A model generated the notes under the pieces. That model saw only the letters and a list, made by a program, of their open reading frames with translations. It searched no databases and was not told the origin of the DNA. The position numbers and the translations under genes were made by a program. From G965220075 sp965220075 (lineage in GTDB: Bacteria > Chloroflexota > UBA11872), in NCBI GenBank assembly GCA_965220075.1, contig OZ244806.1:2046001-2110000 (forward strand): a DNA stretch of 64,000 bases, in the 5' to 3' direction. This document shows positions 16,485 to 24,521 of this stretch, in pieces. Numbering within the stretch: the stretch's first letter is position 1; every line of letters starts with the position of its first letter.

Positions 16485-18947
16485 CTAGGCCGTAGGCGCC
16501 GCGCGGCGCGGCGACGCTGCGCCGGCCCCGCGTGCGCGTTCCAACAACGTGCTTGCCAGAACCGCGTCCATGTCAGTAACCCACACGAAGCGCATCTGCC
16601 GCCGCACCTTGGCGGGAATGTCGACCAGATCCGCTTTGTTGGCGCTGGGCGCCACGACCGTGCGCAGTCCGGCGCGGTGGGCCGCCAGCACCTTCTCCTT
16701 GAGGCCGCCGATCGGGAGCACGCGCCCGCGCAGGGTGACCTCGCCGGTGAGCGCGACGTCGCGCCGCACCGGCCGCCCGGAGACCGCCGAGACGATCGCG
16801 GCGCTCATGGTGATGCCGGCCGACGGCCCGTCCTTGGGCACGTTGCCGGCCGGAACGTGCACGTGCAGGTCGCGCTCGCCGAACTGGTCCGGGTTGACCC
16901 CGAAGCGCCGGGCGCGCGCACGCACGTAGGAGAGCGCGGCGCGGGCCGACTCGCTCATCACGTCGCCCAGTTGGCCGGTCAAGCGCACCTCGCCGCGCCC
17001 GGCCACCCAGGTGGCCTCCACGTCGAGCACTTCGCCGCCCACCGGCGTTACCGCCAGGCCGGTGGCGACGCCGACCAGCGGCGAGCGATCATCGTCTTCG
17101 GGCCGGTAGCGGGGCGGGCCCAGCATGGCGCGGATCTGCCGGGGCGCCACGCGCCGCGGGGCGCGCCCGCCGCCGGCCACGAGGCGCGCGATCTTGCGGC
17201 AGGCACCGGCCAGCTCACGTTCCAGGTTGCGCACGCCCGCCTCGCGCGTGTAGTGCCGGATGACTTCCCGAATGGCGAGCTTGCTGATGCGCGTGCCGTG
17301 CCCGGCCAGGCCATGGGCCTTCAGCAGGCGGGCCAGCAAATACCCCTCGGCGATGTGAACTTTCTCATCCTCGGTGTAGCCGGAGAGCTCGATCACTTCC
17401 ATGCGGTCGCGCAGCACCGCGGGGATCGGCTCCACCTCGTTGGCGGTGGTGATGAACAGCACGCGCGATAGGTCGAACGGAACTTCCAGGTAGTGATCCG
17501 AGAAGCTGCGATTGTGCTCGGGGTCGAGAACCTCGAGCAGGGCCGAGGACGGGTCGCCGCGGAAATCGCGCCCGATCTTGTCCACCTCGTCCAGAAGCAT
17601 CACCGGGTTGCGCGTGCCGGAGCGCCGCATGGCCTGCACGATGCGCCCCGGCAAGGCGCCCACGTAGGTGCGCCGGTGCCCGCGGATCTCGGCTTCGTCG
17701 CGCACGCCGCCCAGGGAGATGCGCACGAACTCGCGGCCCAGCGCGCGCGCCACCGAGCGCCCCAGGCTGGTCTTGCCGACGCCGGGCGGCCCTACCAGAC
17801 ACAGGATCGGCGTGCGGAACGACGACGCGACCATGCGTACGGCCAGAAACTCGAGCATTCGCTGCTTGACCCGCTGCAGGCCGTAGTGATCGCGGTCCAA
17901 CACGCGCCGGGTCCGCGCCAGACTCGTCGAGTCGCGCGACTCGCGCGTCCAGGGCAGCCCCAGCAGCCAGTCGAGGTATCCGCGAATCACCCCGATCTCG
18001 GGCGAGGTGGGCGGGGTGCCTTCCAGCCGGTTGATCTCCTGCAGAGCCTTGGCCGCCACGGCCTCCGGCAAACCGGCCGCCTGCACGCGCTGGCGCAGCT
18101 CGTCGCTGTCGTCGATCTGAGGGTTGGAGATGCCCAGCTCGCGCTGCACCGCCTTGAGCTGCTCGCGCAGGTAGAAGTCGCGCTGGACCTTCTCGATGCC
18201 CTCCTGGATCTCACCTTGGATCTTGCTTTTTATGTCAAGTATCTGGGCCTGCCGCGTGAGGTAGCGGGCGATCTTGCGCAGGCGCCGCACCGAATCGAAG
18301 GTTTCCAGCACCTCCTGACGCTCGTGCATGGACATGTCCGAGGAGAAGCAGATGTAGTCGGACAGCCAGCTTGGATCGGATACGCGGCGCGTCATGGAAA
18401 CCACGTCGGGCGGAAACTGGTTGGTCTCCTCGGCGATAGCCTGCACCTGCGCGACCACGACGCGGCGCAGCGCCTCGAGCTCCAGCGATGGCTCGCTCTC
18501 GGATTCCACCGGCTCCACGTGGGCCAGCAGATAGCCCTCCACCTCGTCTATCGCGCGGATTTGGGCGCGATGCTGACCCTGCAAGAGAACTTGTGCGCTG
18601 CCGTCGGGCATGCGCAGCTTGCGAATGATCTTGGCCACCGTGCCGACTTCGTACAGGTCGCGCGCGCGCACGGTCTTACGCGGGCGGCGCTGCGCCACCA
18701 GAACCACGCGGTCACCGGACTCCTCGCCGGCCGCCACGGCCGCCAGCGAGGTATCGCGGCTGGCCTGCAGCGGCATGGCCATTTCAGGGAAAGCCACCCA
18801 GTCGAGCAGCGGAACCAGCGGAATCGCGTCCGAGCCGGTGGCCACGCGCACGGTCGCGGGCGCACGGCGGGCAGACGCCTCCGGCTGGCCGTGCGCACGG
18901 GCGGCGGCTTGCTCGCGTTCCGGCGTATCTTCGTACGGTTGTTCCAT
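16485..18947 (-). CDS. lon: ATP-dependent protease Lon
   Basis: 820 residues from the ATG at 18947. The order is an N-terminal substrate domain (LLDWVAFPEMAMPLQ), a coiled region, an AAA+ module with Walker A VGPPGVGKTSLGRSVA and Walker B NPVMLLDEVDKIG, and a protease domain with the Ser-Lys dyad, Ser in KDGPSAGITM and Lys in the following GLKEKVLAA region. The frame is open to 18986, but an excellent promoter (TTGACA-N17-TAGGAT) occupies that stretch, so the start at 18947 is preferred; its transcript would have almost no leader. It is the first gene of the proteostasis operon. Lon as a leading gene of a dnaK-hspR operon is unusual. Confidence 0.95.
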   Translation of the reverse strand: MEQPYEDTPEREQAAARAHGQPEASARRAPATVRVATGSDAIPLVPLLDWVAFPEMAMPLQASRDTSLAAVAAGEESGDRVVLVAQRRPRKTVRARDLYEVGTVAKIIRKLRMPDGSAQVLLQGQHRAQIRAIDEVEGYLLAHVEPVESESEPSLELEALRRVVVAQVQAIAEETNQFPPDVVSMTRRVSDPSWLSDYICFSSDMSMHERQEVLETFDSVRRLRKIARYLTRQAQILDIKSKIQGEIQEGIEKVQRDFYLREQLKAVQRELGISNPQIDDSDELRQRVQAAGLPEAVAAKALQEINRLEGTPPTSPEIGVIRGYLDWLLGLPWTRESRDSTSLARTRRVLDRDHYGLQRVKQRMLEFLAVRMVASSFRTPILCLVGPPGVGKTSLGRSVARALGREFVRISLGGVRDEAEIRGHRRTYVGALPGRIVQAMRRSGTRNPVMLLDEVDKIGRDFRGDPSSALLEVLDPEHNRSFSDHYLEVPFDLSRVLFITTANEVEPIPAVLRDRMEVIELSGYTEDEKVHIAEGYLLARLLKAHGLAGHGTRISKLAIREVIRHYTREAGVRNLERELAGACRKIARLVAGGGRAPRRVAPRQIRAMLGPPRYRPEDDDRSPLVGVATGLAVTPVGGEVLDVEATWVAGRGEVRLTGQLGDVMSESARAALSYVRARARRFGVNPDQFGERDLHVHVPAGNVPKDGPSAGITMSAAIVSAVSGRPVRRDVALTGEVTLRGRVLPIGGLKEKVLAAHRAGLRTVVAPSANKADLVDIPAKVRRQMRFVWVTDMDAVLASTLLERARGAGAASPRRAAPTA

Positions 18948-18957
18948 TGGTCGCCCA

Positions 18958-18986
18958 ATCCTAAAGATTGAGTGTGAAGCTGTCAA
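18958..18986 (-). promoter_or_regulatory. Sigma-70-type promoter of the lon-dnaK-hspR-clpC operon
   Basis: On the minus strand the sequence reads TTGACA, exactly 17 nt, then TAGGAT. The -10 box ends 10 nt before the lon ATG at 18947, so transcription should begin within a few bases of the start codon. There is no Shine-Dalgarno sequence, suggesting leaderless or nearly leaderless translation. The whole six-gene cluster has gaps of at most 30 nt, so this is the only clear promoter for it. Confidence 0.75.
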
Positions 18987-18987
18987 T
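18967..18987. promoter_or_regulatory. HAIR-like HspR operator
   Basis: ATTGAGT-N7-TGTCAAT has the 7-7-7 spacing of the HAIR consensus CTTGAGT-N7-ACTCAAG and matches 10 of its 14 fixed positions. Within it the outer arms GATTGA and TCAATC form a perfect inverted repeat with an 11-nt spacer. It spans the -35 box and most of the spacer of the lon operon promoter, so a bound repressor would block RNA polymerase. The operon encodes HspR and its co-repressor DnaK. Binding is inferred from sequence only. Confidence 0.6.
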
Positions 18988-19056
18988 CTTGCTAAGTCCG
19001 GACTGCCTAAGAATCAGCGCGTGCCGCGACCGCGGCGCGGCCGAGGCGCGCAGCCC

Positions 19057-20418
19057 ATGATCGCTGAAGCGGTATTACACTCGACGCCCGTGCACCCTCG
19101 CGCGCCTAAGTCCCGCCTGTTGAGTCGACGCGGGGCGCTCGCGTCGGGATTTGCGAGCGCGCTCGTGCTGGCCGGCTGCGGTGCCCAGAAACCGCCCCCT
19201 CCGCAGCCTTCCGCGGGGGTTGAGGTGCCCCCGCCCGCCCCGCCCGCGCCGCAGGCGCGCTCCCTGCGGCTGATGGGATGGCCGTTCCGCCCCGATCTGC
19301 TGCGCGAACGCCTGGCCGTATTCGAGGACGAGCACCCCGGACTGGCGATCACGCACGAGCGCGCGCTGCGCGACTACGGCACCCGCGCGTCGCAGGCCTT
19401 GGCGGCGTCGCCGTCGGTGGACATGGTGCAAGTCCGGGAGGGTCTGGCCGGGGTTTGGGGCGATAGCGGGGCGCTGCGCGCGCTCGGCGACACCATCCAG
19501 TGGAGCGGTCCGCTGGACGACATGTGGCCGCACGCGCGCGCGGCCGTGACTCACGGCGGCCAGGTCATGGGTCTGCCCTACTACTCGGACGTCATGGTGC
19601 TGGCATACAACCGGTCGTTGCTGGAGCGCGTGGGCGCGCCGGTTCCCGCCACGCTCGAGCAGCTGTCGGACGTTTGCCTGGCGGCGGCCCGCCAGCGCGT
19701 GGTGGAGTTCCCGATATCGCTCAACCTGTCGCCCAAAGCCTTCGCAAACCTGCCCTGGTGGGCGCTGGTATACGCCGGGGGCGGCTCGCTGCAGGGTTCG
19801 GACGGCCCCGACCCGGCCGCGGTCGCTGTGCTCGAATGGCTGCGCGGCGCAATCGCCATCGACCGCGTGGTGGACCCGGCCTTCCTCGAATCCACCTATG
19901 CGGCGCTGGCGCTGCAGAAGCACCTGTTCGCGATCGTAGGCGGCTTCACGATGAAGCGTTTGCACGACGCGGCGCCGGGAATTTTCGCGATGGCGCCGGT
20001 CCCAGGCATCATCGAGCCCGCGGGCACGGTGGGCTGGACGCCTTTCTACGCCGTCGGCGCCAACTCTGAGCACCCCGAGCTGGCCACCGAGCTGGCACGG
20101 TTTCTGGGCGGACGCGACGCCGGCGGCGCATACGGCAGCGCTCGGTTCTGGCTGCGCCACGAGGGTCTTCTTCCCGCCTACCCCGAGGTTCTGCGCGACC
20201 AGCAGCTGGTTGGCGAGATCTCCCCGTGGCTCGACCTGGAGCAGCTGGACCGCATCGTGCCGAGCGCGCGGCCGCTGGAGGGCGCCTGGGCGCCCTGGTT
20301 CCTCGCCTGGGAGCACGAAATGCAAGTGCTGATCCAGCGCGCCATATTCGGCCATGAAGAGCCCGAGGCGGCGCTCGCGGCCGTGCGCGAGCGCGCCGCG
20401 GCTTTGAGCGCGCCCTAG
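19057..20418 (+). CDS. Tat-type lipoprotein, extracellular solute-binding protein family 1-like
   Basis: 453 residues from the ATG at 19057; a GTG at 19090 is an alternative, with a TATTAC -10-like box 11 nt before it. The signal has twin arginines (LLSRRGALASGF), a hydrophobic stretch and lipobox VLAGC, then a Pro-rich linker. The mature part looks like an ABC sugar-type binding protein: FEDEHPGLAITHE, GLPYYSDVMVLAYNRSLLE, and a C-terminal FLAWEHEMQVLIQRAIFG segment. No permease or ATPase gene is adjacent; neighbours are the divergent lon operon and a convergent DUF2851 gene. It could supply a transporter encoded elsewhere or be a stand-alone sensor. The ligand is unknown. Confidence 0.8.
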   Translation: MIAEAVLHSTPVHPRAPKSRLLSRRGALASGFASALVLAGCGAQKPPPPQPSAGVEVPPPAPPAPQARSLRLMGWPFRPDLLRERLAVFEDEHPGLAITHERALRDYGTRASQALAASPSVDMVQVREGLAGVWGDSGALRALGDTIQWSGPLDDMWPHARAAVTHGGQVMGLPYYSDVMVLAYNRSLLERVGAPVPATLEQLSDVCLAAARQRVVEFPISLNLSPKAFANLPWWALVYAGGGSLQGSDGPDPAAVAVLEWLRGAIAIDRVVDPAFLESTYAALALQKHLFAIVGGFTMKRLHDAAPGIFAMAPVPGIIEPAGTVGWTPFYAVGANSEHPELATELARFLGGRDAGGAYGSARFWLRHEGLLPAYPEVLRDQQLVGEISPWLDLEQLDRIVPSARPLEGAWAPWFLAWEHEMQVLIQRAIFGHEEPEAALAAVRERAAALSAP

Positions 20419-20422
20419 CCGC

Positions 20423-21775
20423 TCAGGCCGGCGCCTGCGCCACCGCGTGGGCTACCGGGCAGGTTTCGCAGCGCTTGTCCTTGCACCAGTGGCGGAACAC
20501 GCGCAGAAGACCCTGCTGCGCACACGCCCGCCCCAGCCCGCGGCGGCCGACGCCGAGCGTGGCCGCCATATAGCGGGTTTGCTCGTTCCACCCGCCCGCC
20601 CCGAGGTCGGCTCGGATCGAGTCGCTGGCGGCGGCGAGCGCAGGCCGGCCCTGCCGCCGGGCCACCGCCGTCGCGAACGGCAGAACCGCATTGACGATGA
20701 TCTCCAACGCGCGGGCGCGCCCTACCAGATGCGGCGCCGGCCTTCCGGCGGGCCGCTGGAAGTCGTAGTGGCGACTCCAGAAAGCGTCCGGCGGCTCCTC
20801 AACCGTGAACCAGTCTCGCAGGGCGTTACGGTCGCGCCGCCCGGCGGCCAGCTCGATCTCGGCCAGCAGCGCTTCGGCAAACGAGGCCGGGCCGCCGCGC
20901 GGGCGCGTGAATATGCGCGCGGCCGCGGCGATTCGACGCGGCGGCCAGTTGGCCGGCCTCACCGTCCGGAACTGCCAGGCGTCCGGCGCGGCTGCGCGGA
21001 TCGATCCCAAGCCGCGCCAAAGCTCGTCGAGCAGCAGCGCGTGGCCACCCGCCGGCAAGCCGCCGCGCTGCCTGGGCAACAGGCCGGCCGCACCCATCAG
21101 CAGCGCCTCCGCCGGCAGGCTCCGATCGGCCTCGCCGCGCGCCTCGATCCGCTCGAGCAGCGCGAGCGGCACGGCCCCCGCCAGCTGGCGAAATGCGCGC
21201 GCGTTGGCCCGATAGCCCAGCGCCCGCAGCACGGCCGCGTACAAGGCCTGATCGGCGCCGAGCGCCTCGATGTCGCCCTCCAGCGCGTCGGCGCGCTCCG
21301 CATGCCGCAGCAGCCCCTGGCGGCCGATCGCGCGCAGCACCGCGGGCGCCCGCGCGGCCGGCACGGCGCCCTCTCTACGACATGCGTAGACGCGGGCGGG
21401 AGGCGCCGCCGGCCGGGAATCGGAGAGCCCGTCAAACCGCTCCGCTACCGTGACGCGGGGCGGCAGACGCCGATCGATTTCCTTCAGCGGCCGCCAGACC
21501 ACGTGCAGGGCGACGTCCGCGTAGGCGGGGTCGCGGTGATGGCCATGGCGCAGCCAGCCGCCCTCGTCGAGGTGAATCTCGATGTTGCAGCGGAGCGTCG
21601 GCCCGTGATCGAAGCTCACGATGGCGTCTATCAGATCGGGCCCCGGCAGCCCCACGCGACGGCCGGGGTAGACGATCTCCAGCCGCCGGCCGCGCGAGTC
21701 ACGCCACGGGCCGCGGCGCGTGGCGTGCGCCAGCCACAGCTCAACCAGCGCCGCTTCGCTCTCTGGCGCACTCAT
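20423..21775 (-). CDS. DUF2851 family protein
   Basis: 450 residues from the ATG at 21775, starting MSAPESEAALVELWLAH. Recognisable family blocks are NIEIHLDEGGWLRHGHHRDPAY and VALHVVW near residues 75-105, an Arg/Ala-rich central helical region, and the C-terminal FRHWCKDKRCETCPVAHA, a Cys cluster that may bind metal. The N-terminal acidic/His block resembles a nuclease-like fold, but no activity is established as far as I know. The frame extends upstream past 21775 without any family similarity. It ends 4 nt from the stop of the convergent lipoprotein gene. Confidence 0.8.
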   Translation of the reverse strand: MSAPESEAALVELWLAHATRRGPWRDSRGRRLEIVYPGRRVGLPGPDLIDAIVSFDHGPTLRCNIEIHLDEGGWLRHGHHRDPAYADVALHVVWRPLKEIDRRLPPRVTVAERFDGLSDSRPAAPPARVYACRREGAVPAARAPAVLRAIGRQGLLRHAERADALEGDIEALGADQALYAAVLRALGYRANARAFRQLAGAVPLALLERIEARGEADRSLPAEALLMGAAGLLPRQRGGLPAGGHALLLDELWRGLGSIRAAAPDAWQFRTVRPANWPPRRIAAAARIFTRPRGGPASFAEALLAEIELAAGRRDRNALRDWFTVEEPPDAFWSRHYDFQRPAGRPAPHLVGRARALEIIVNAVLPFATAVARRQGRPALAAASDSIRADLGAGGWNEQTRYMAATLGVGRRGLGRACAQQGLLRVFRHWCKDKRCETCPVAHAVAQAPA

Positions 21776-21926
21776 AGGGCATTGCGGCGGCGCGCGCCGC
21801 CACGGAGAGACAATCCCTGCATAGAGTGCACCAGTCGGCCCGCCAGTTCGAATCTTCGCATGGCTGGAATGATTGCTCCCGGCCATGTGCGCGAGCTTAG
21901 CCGCCAGGCGGCGGCGCCCCAGACTG

Positions 21927-21955
21927 TTGACGCCGTCGGCGTTCTGCCGCAGACT
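21927..21955 (+). promoter_or_regulatory. Weak candidate promoter for the shikimate operon leader
   Basis: TTGACG at 21927-21932 is a good -35 element. With a 17-nt spacer the -10 position reads CAGACT, which keeps only three consensus bases. If used, the transcript would start about 21962, almost at the ATG of the leader ORF. This is weak evidence; the true start site could be elsewhere in the 190 nt upstream. Confidence 0.3.
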
Positions 21956-21964
21956 GCTGGCGCG

Positions 21965-22066
21965 ATGATAAAGACTTGGAACCGCGGCCTCACCGGCTCG
22001 GCCCTCCTGACGGGGGCCTATTTCGCGTTTGCGGCGCCGGCGTCGCCAGCGGGTTCTCCCATGTAG
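21965..22066 (+). CDS. Putative leader peptide of the shikimate operon (33 residues)
   Basis: A short ORF from ATG 21965 to TAG 22064-22066. Its peptide begins MIKTWNRG and contains GAYFAFAAP, so it has Trp, Tyr and two Phe codons in 33 residues. It ends 23 nt before a strong intrinsic terminator that precedes the DAHP synthase gene. Placement and composition are those of a transcription-attenuation leader peptide for aromatic amino acid genes. No clear ribosome binding site is seen. The Phe codon TTC at 22022-22024 lies in TTCGCG, which can pair with CGCGAA at 22075-22080, but a convincing antiterminator that captures the terminator arm was not found. It could also be a chance ORF. Confidence 0.5.
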   Translation: MIKTWNRGLTGSALLTGAYFAFAAPASPAGSPM

Positions 22067-22089
22067 GCAGCACCCGCGAAGATGCCGGC

Positions 22090-22116
22090 AGCAGAGGTCC
22101 CGACCTCTGCTTTTTT
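22090..22116 (+). terminator. Intrinsic terminator in the shikimate operon leader
   Basis: A perfect stem of 9-10 bp (GCAGAGGTC at 22091-22099 against GACCTCTGC at 22102-22110) is followed directly by a run of six T. This is the strongest intrinsic terminator in the window. It lies in the leader, 62 nt before the aroF start and on the same strand, where it would cut off the operon unless antitermination occurs. The upstream DUF2851 gene runs the other way, so the hairpin does not end another gene. Confidence 0.85.
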
Positions 22117-22178
22117 CTTGTTCAGGGCTTTGCCCGCTCGACCGACGTCGATCGAGTCCCCATAAGGAGTGCTCAGCC

Positions 22179-23213
22179 GTGATTATCGTGATGCGCGACG
22201 GCGTGCCGAAGGGCCAGGTGGAGGCGATCAAGCAGCGCGTCCACGCCGAGGGTCTGGAGACGCGCATTCTGCAGGGCGTCGAGAAGACCGTGATCGCCGT
22301 GATCGGCCGGCGCCCGCCCGATCTCCTCGACCAGATCGAACGCATGCCCGGCGTGGAGGCGGCCATGCCGGTGGGCTCGGCCTACAAGCTGGCGGCGCGG
22401 CGCGAAGGAGAGCCGCGCGCGACCATACGCGTCGGCGGTCACACCATTGGGGACGGCTCGGTCACCGTGATGGCCGGCCCCTGCACGGTGGAGAGCCGTG
22501 AGCAGCTTGTCAGCACCGCGCAGCACGTGGCCGCGCAGGGCACCCACATTCTGCGCGGCGGGGCCTTCAAGCCGCGCAGCTCGCCCTACAGCTTCCAGGG
22601 GCTCGGAATCGAGGGCCTGAAGCTGCTCGACGAAGCGCGCGTGATGACGGGCTTGCCGGTAATCACCGAGCTGCTCGACCCCCGGCACCTCGATACCGTC
22701 TTGCAATACGCCGACCTGATCCAGATCGGCACGCGCAACGCGCAGAACTACGCGCTCCTGCACGAAGTGGGCAAGACCGACAGGCCGGTACTGCTCAAGC
22801 GCGGCATGGGCAACACGATCGAAGAGTGGATCATGTGCGCCGAATACATCATGGCGGCGGGCAACCCCAACGTGATGCTGTGCGAGCGCGGCATCCGCAC
22901 GTTCGAGACCGCCTCCCGCTTCACACTCGACCTGAACGCGGTCCCGCTGCTGCGCAAGCTCACGCAGCTGCCCGTCATCGTTGACCCGTCGCAGGGCACC
23001 GGGAAGTGGTACATGGTCGAGTCCATGGCGCTGGCGGCGGTGGCGGCCGGCGCCGACGGGCTGCTGGTCGAGGTGCACCCGGCGCCCGACCTGGCGCTGA
23101 TCGACGGCGCCCAGAGCCTGAGCCACGAGAACTTCGCGGCGCTGATGGAGAAGCTGACCGCGGTGGCCGCGGCGCTCGGACGAGCCGTTCGAACGCCCGC
23201 GCCCGTGAGCTAG
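22179..23213 (+). CDS. aroF: 3-deoxy-7-phosphoheptulonate (DAHP) synthase, type I-beta with N-terminal FL domain
   Basis: 344 residues from the GTG at 22179, which has AAGGAG about 10 nt upstream. Residues 1-70 form a ferredoxin-like domain (IIVMRDGVPKGQVEAIKQRV...VIAVIGRRPPD), seen in enzymes inhibited by Tyr and Phe. The barrel follows with VMAGPCTVES, RGGAFKPRSSPYSFQG, ELLDPRH, IQIGTRNAQNY, LLKRGMGNT and VIVDPSQGTGK. It condenses PEP and erythrose-4-phosphate, the first committed step of the shikimate pathway. It is the first gene of a six-gene operon, 12 nt before aroA. The leader ORF with Tyr and Phe codons would add a second level of the same control. Confidence 0.95.
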   Translation: MIIVMRDGVPKGQVEAIKQRVHAEGLETRILQGVEKTVIAVIGRRPPDLLDQIERMPGVEAAMPVGSAYKLAARREGEPRATIRVGGHTIGDGSVTVMAGPCTVESREQLVSTAQHVAAQGTHILRGGAFKPRSSPYSFQGLGIEGLKLLDEARVMTGLPVITELLDPRHLDTVLQYADLIQIGTRNAQNYALLHEVGKTDRPVLLKRGMGNTIEEWIMCAEYIMAAGNPNVMLCERGIRTFETASRFTLDLNAVPLLRKLTQLPVIVDPSQGTGKWYMVESMALAAVAAGADGLLVEVHPAPDLALIDGAQSLSHENFAALMEKLTAVAAALGRAVRTPAPVS

Positions 23214-23225
23214 CCGGTCCCGCCG

Positions 23226-24521
23226 ATGGCGGCGTTTACAACCACGCGGGTGGTGCGGCCGGCCAGGCGCCTGCGCGGCGAGCTCCGTGTTCCGGGCGAC
23301 AAGTCGATCACGCACCGGGCCGTGCTGCTGGGCGCGATCGGATGCGGCGATTCCCGCTTCCGAGCACCCGGCGTCGGCGCCGACACCCGCGCCAGCCTCA
23401 GCCTCGTGCGCGAGCTGGGCGTCGGCTGGCAGCTCAGCGCAAACGAGCTGGTGGTGGGCGGCCGGGGGCTGGCGGGTCTCAGCGCGCCGGCCGACCCGCT
23501 GGACTGCGGGAACAGCGGCACTACCATGCGGCTCGCGGCCGGTCTGCTGGCGGGGCAGCCCTTCCGCTCGACGCTGACCGGCGACGCCTCCCTGCGAAGC
23601 AGACCGATGGACCGCGTAATCGCGCCGCTGCGGGCCATGGGCGCCGACGTTCAGGGAGAGTGCAACGACACGCGCGCGCCGCTCCGGTTTGGCCCGGCCG
23701 CGCTGCGCGGCATCGCCTATGAGTTGCCCGTGGCCAGCGCGCAGGTGAAGTCAGCCTTGCTGCTGGCAGCCATTCAGTCCGAGGGCGCCACGCTGATCCG
23801 GCAGCCCGCGCCCTCGCGCGACCACACGGAACGCATGCTGCGGCGTCAGGGCGCGCGGCTGGACTTGGACGGGTTGGACATTCACTGTGAGGCGGGCGGC
23901 GGGCTGGCGCCGCTAGATCTGGTAATCCCCGGCGACCTCTCGTCGGCCGCGTACTGGCTGGCCGCGGCCGCCCTGCACCCCGACGCGGAGGTGGTGGTGC
24001 GCGGCGTCGGCCTCAACCCGACCCGCAGCGGGATCCTGGACGTGCTGCGGCGCATGGGAGCGGACCTCAGCATAGAAGTCGAGTGCGAAGAGCCCGAGCC
24101 CAGCGGTACGCTCAGGGTGCGTTCATCCAATCTGCGCGCCGACCGAGTGGACGGAGCGATGATTCCACGCCTGATCGACGAGGCGCCGCTGGTAGCTTTG
24201 CTGGGAACCCACGCGCAAGGAACCACGCGCATCGCGGACGCCGCCGAGCTTGCCGTGAAAGAATCCAACCGGATTGCCGTCACGGCGGCGGTGTTGAGCA
24301 CGCTCGGCGCCGAGATCGAAGCCTGTCCGGACGGCCTTGTCGTCGCCGGCGCGGGAGGAACTCACGCCGGCGAGGTAGACGCCGCCGGAGACCACCGCAC
24401 GGCCATGCTGCTGGCCGTCGCGGGGCTGACCGGCGAGGGCCCGGTGACGATCCACGGGGCCGACGCCGTGGAGGTCTCCTATCCTTCCTTCTGGGACGAC
24501 CTCGAGACGCTCAGCGCATGA
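23226..24521 (+). CDS. aroA: 3-phosphoshikimate 1-carboxyvinyltransferase (EPSP synthase)
   Basis: 431 residues. Conserved elements: LRVPGDKSITHRAVLLGAI (Lys and Ser-Arg contacts for both substrates), DCGNSGTTMRLAAGLLAG, GDASLRSRPMDRV, and the C-terminal KESNRIAVTAAVLSTLGA and DHRTAMLLAVAGL. It transfers enolpyruvate from PEP to shikimate-3-phosphate and is the target of glyphosate. The NSGTT version of the PEP loop is like the less sensitive class II enzymes. It shares a 4-nt ATGA overlap with aroE, indicating translational coupling. Confidence 0.95.
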   Translation: MAAFTTTRVVRPARRLRGELRVPGDKSITHRAVLLGAIGCGDSRFRAPGVGADTRASLSLVRELGVGWQLSANELVVGGRGLAGLSAPADPLDCGNSGTTMRLAAGLLAGQPFRSTLTGDASLRSRPMDRVIAPLRAMGADVQGECNDTRAPLRFGPAALRGIAYELPVASAQVKSALLLAAIQSEGATLIRQPAPSRDHTERMLRRQGARLDLDGLDIHCEAGGGLAPLDLVIPGDLSSAAYWLAAAALHPDAEVVVRGVGLNPTRSGILDVLRRMGADLSIEVECEEPEPSGTLRVRSSNLRADRVDGAMIPRLIDEAPLVALLGTHAQGTTRIADAAELAVKESNRIAVTAAVLSTLGAEIEACPDGLVVAGAGGTHAGEVDAAGDHRTAMLLAVAGLTGEGPVTIHGADAVEVSYPSFWDDLETLSA

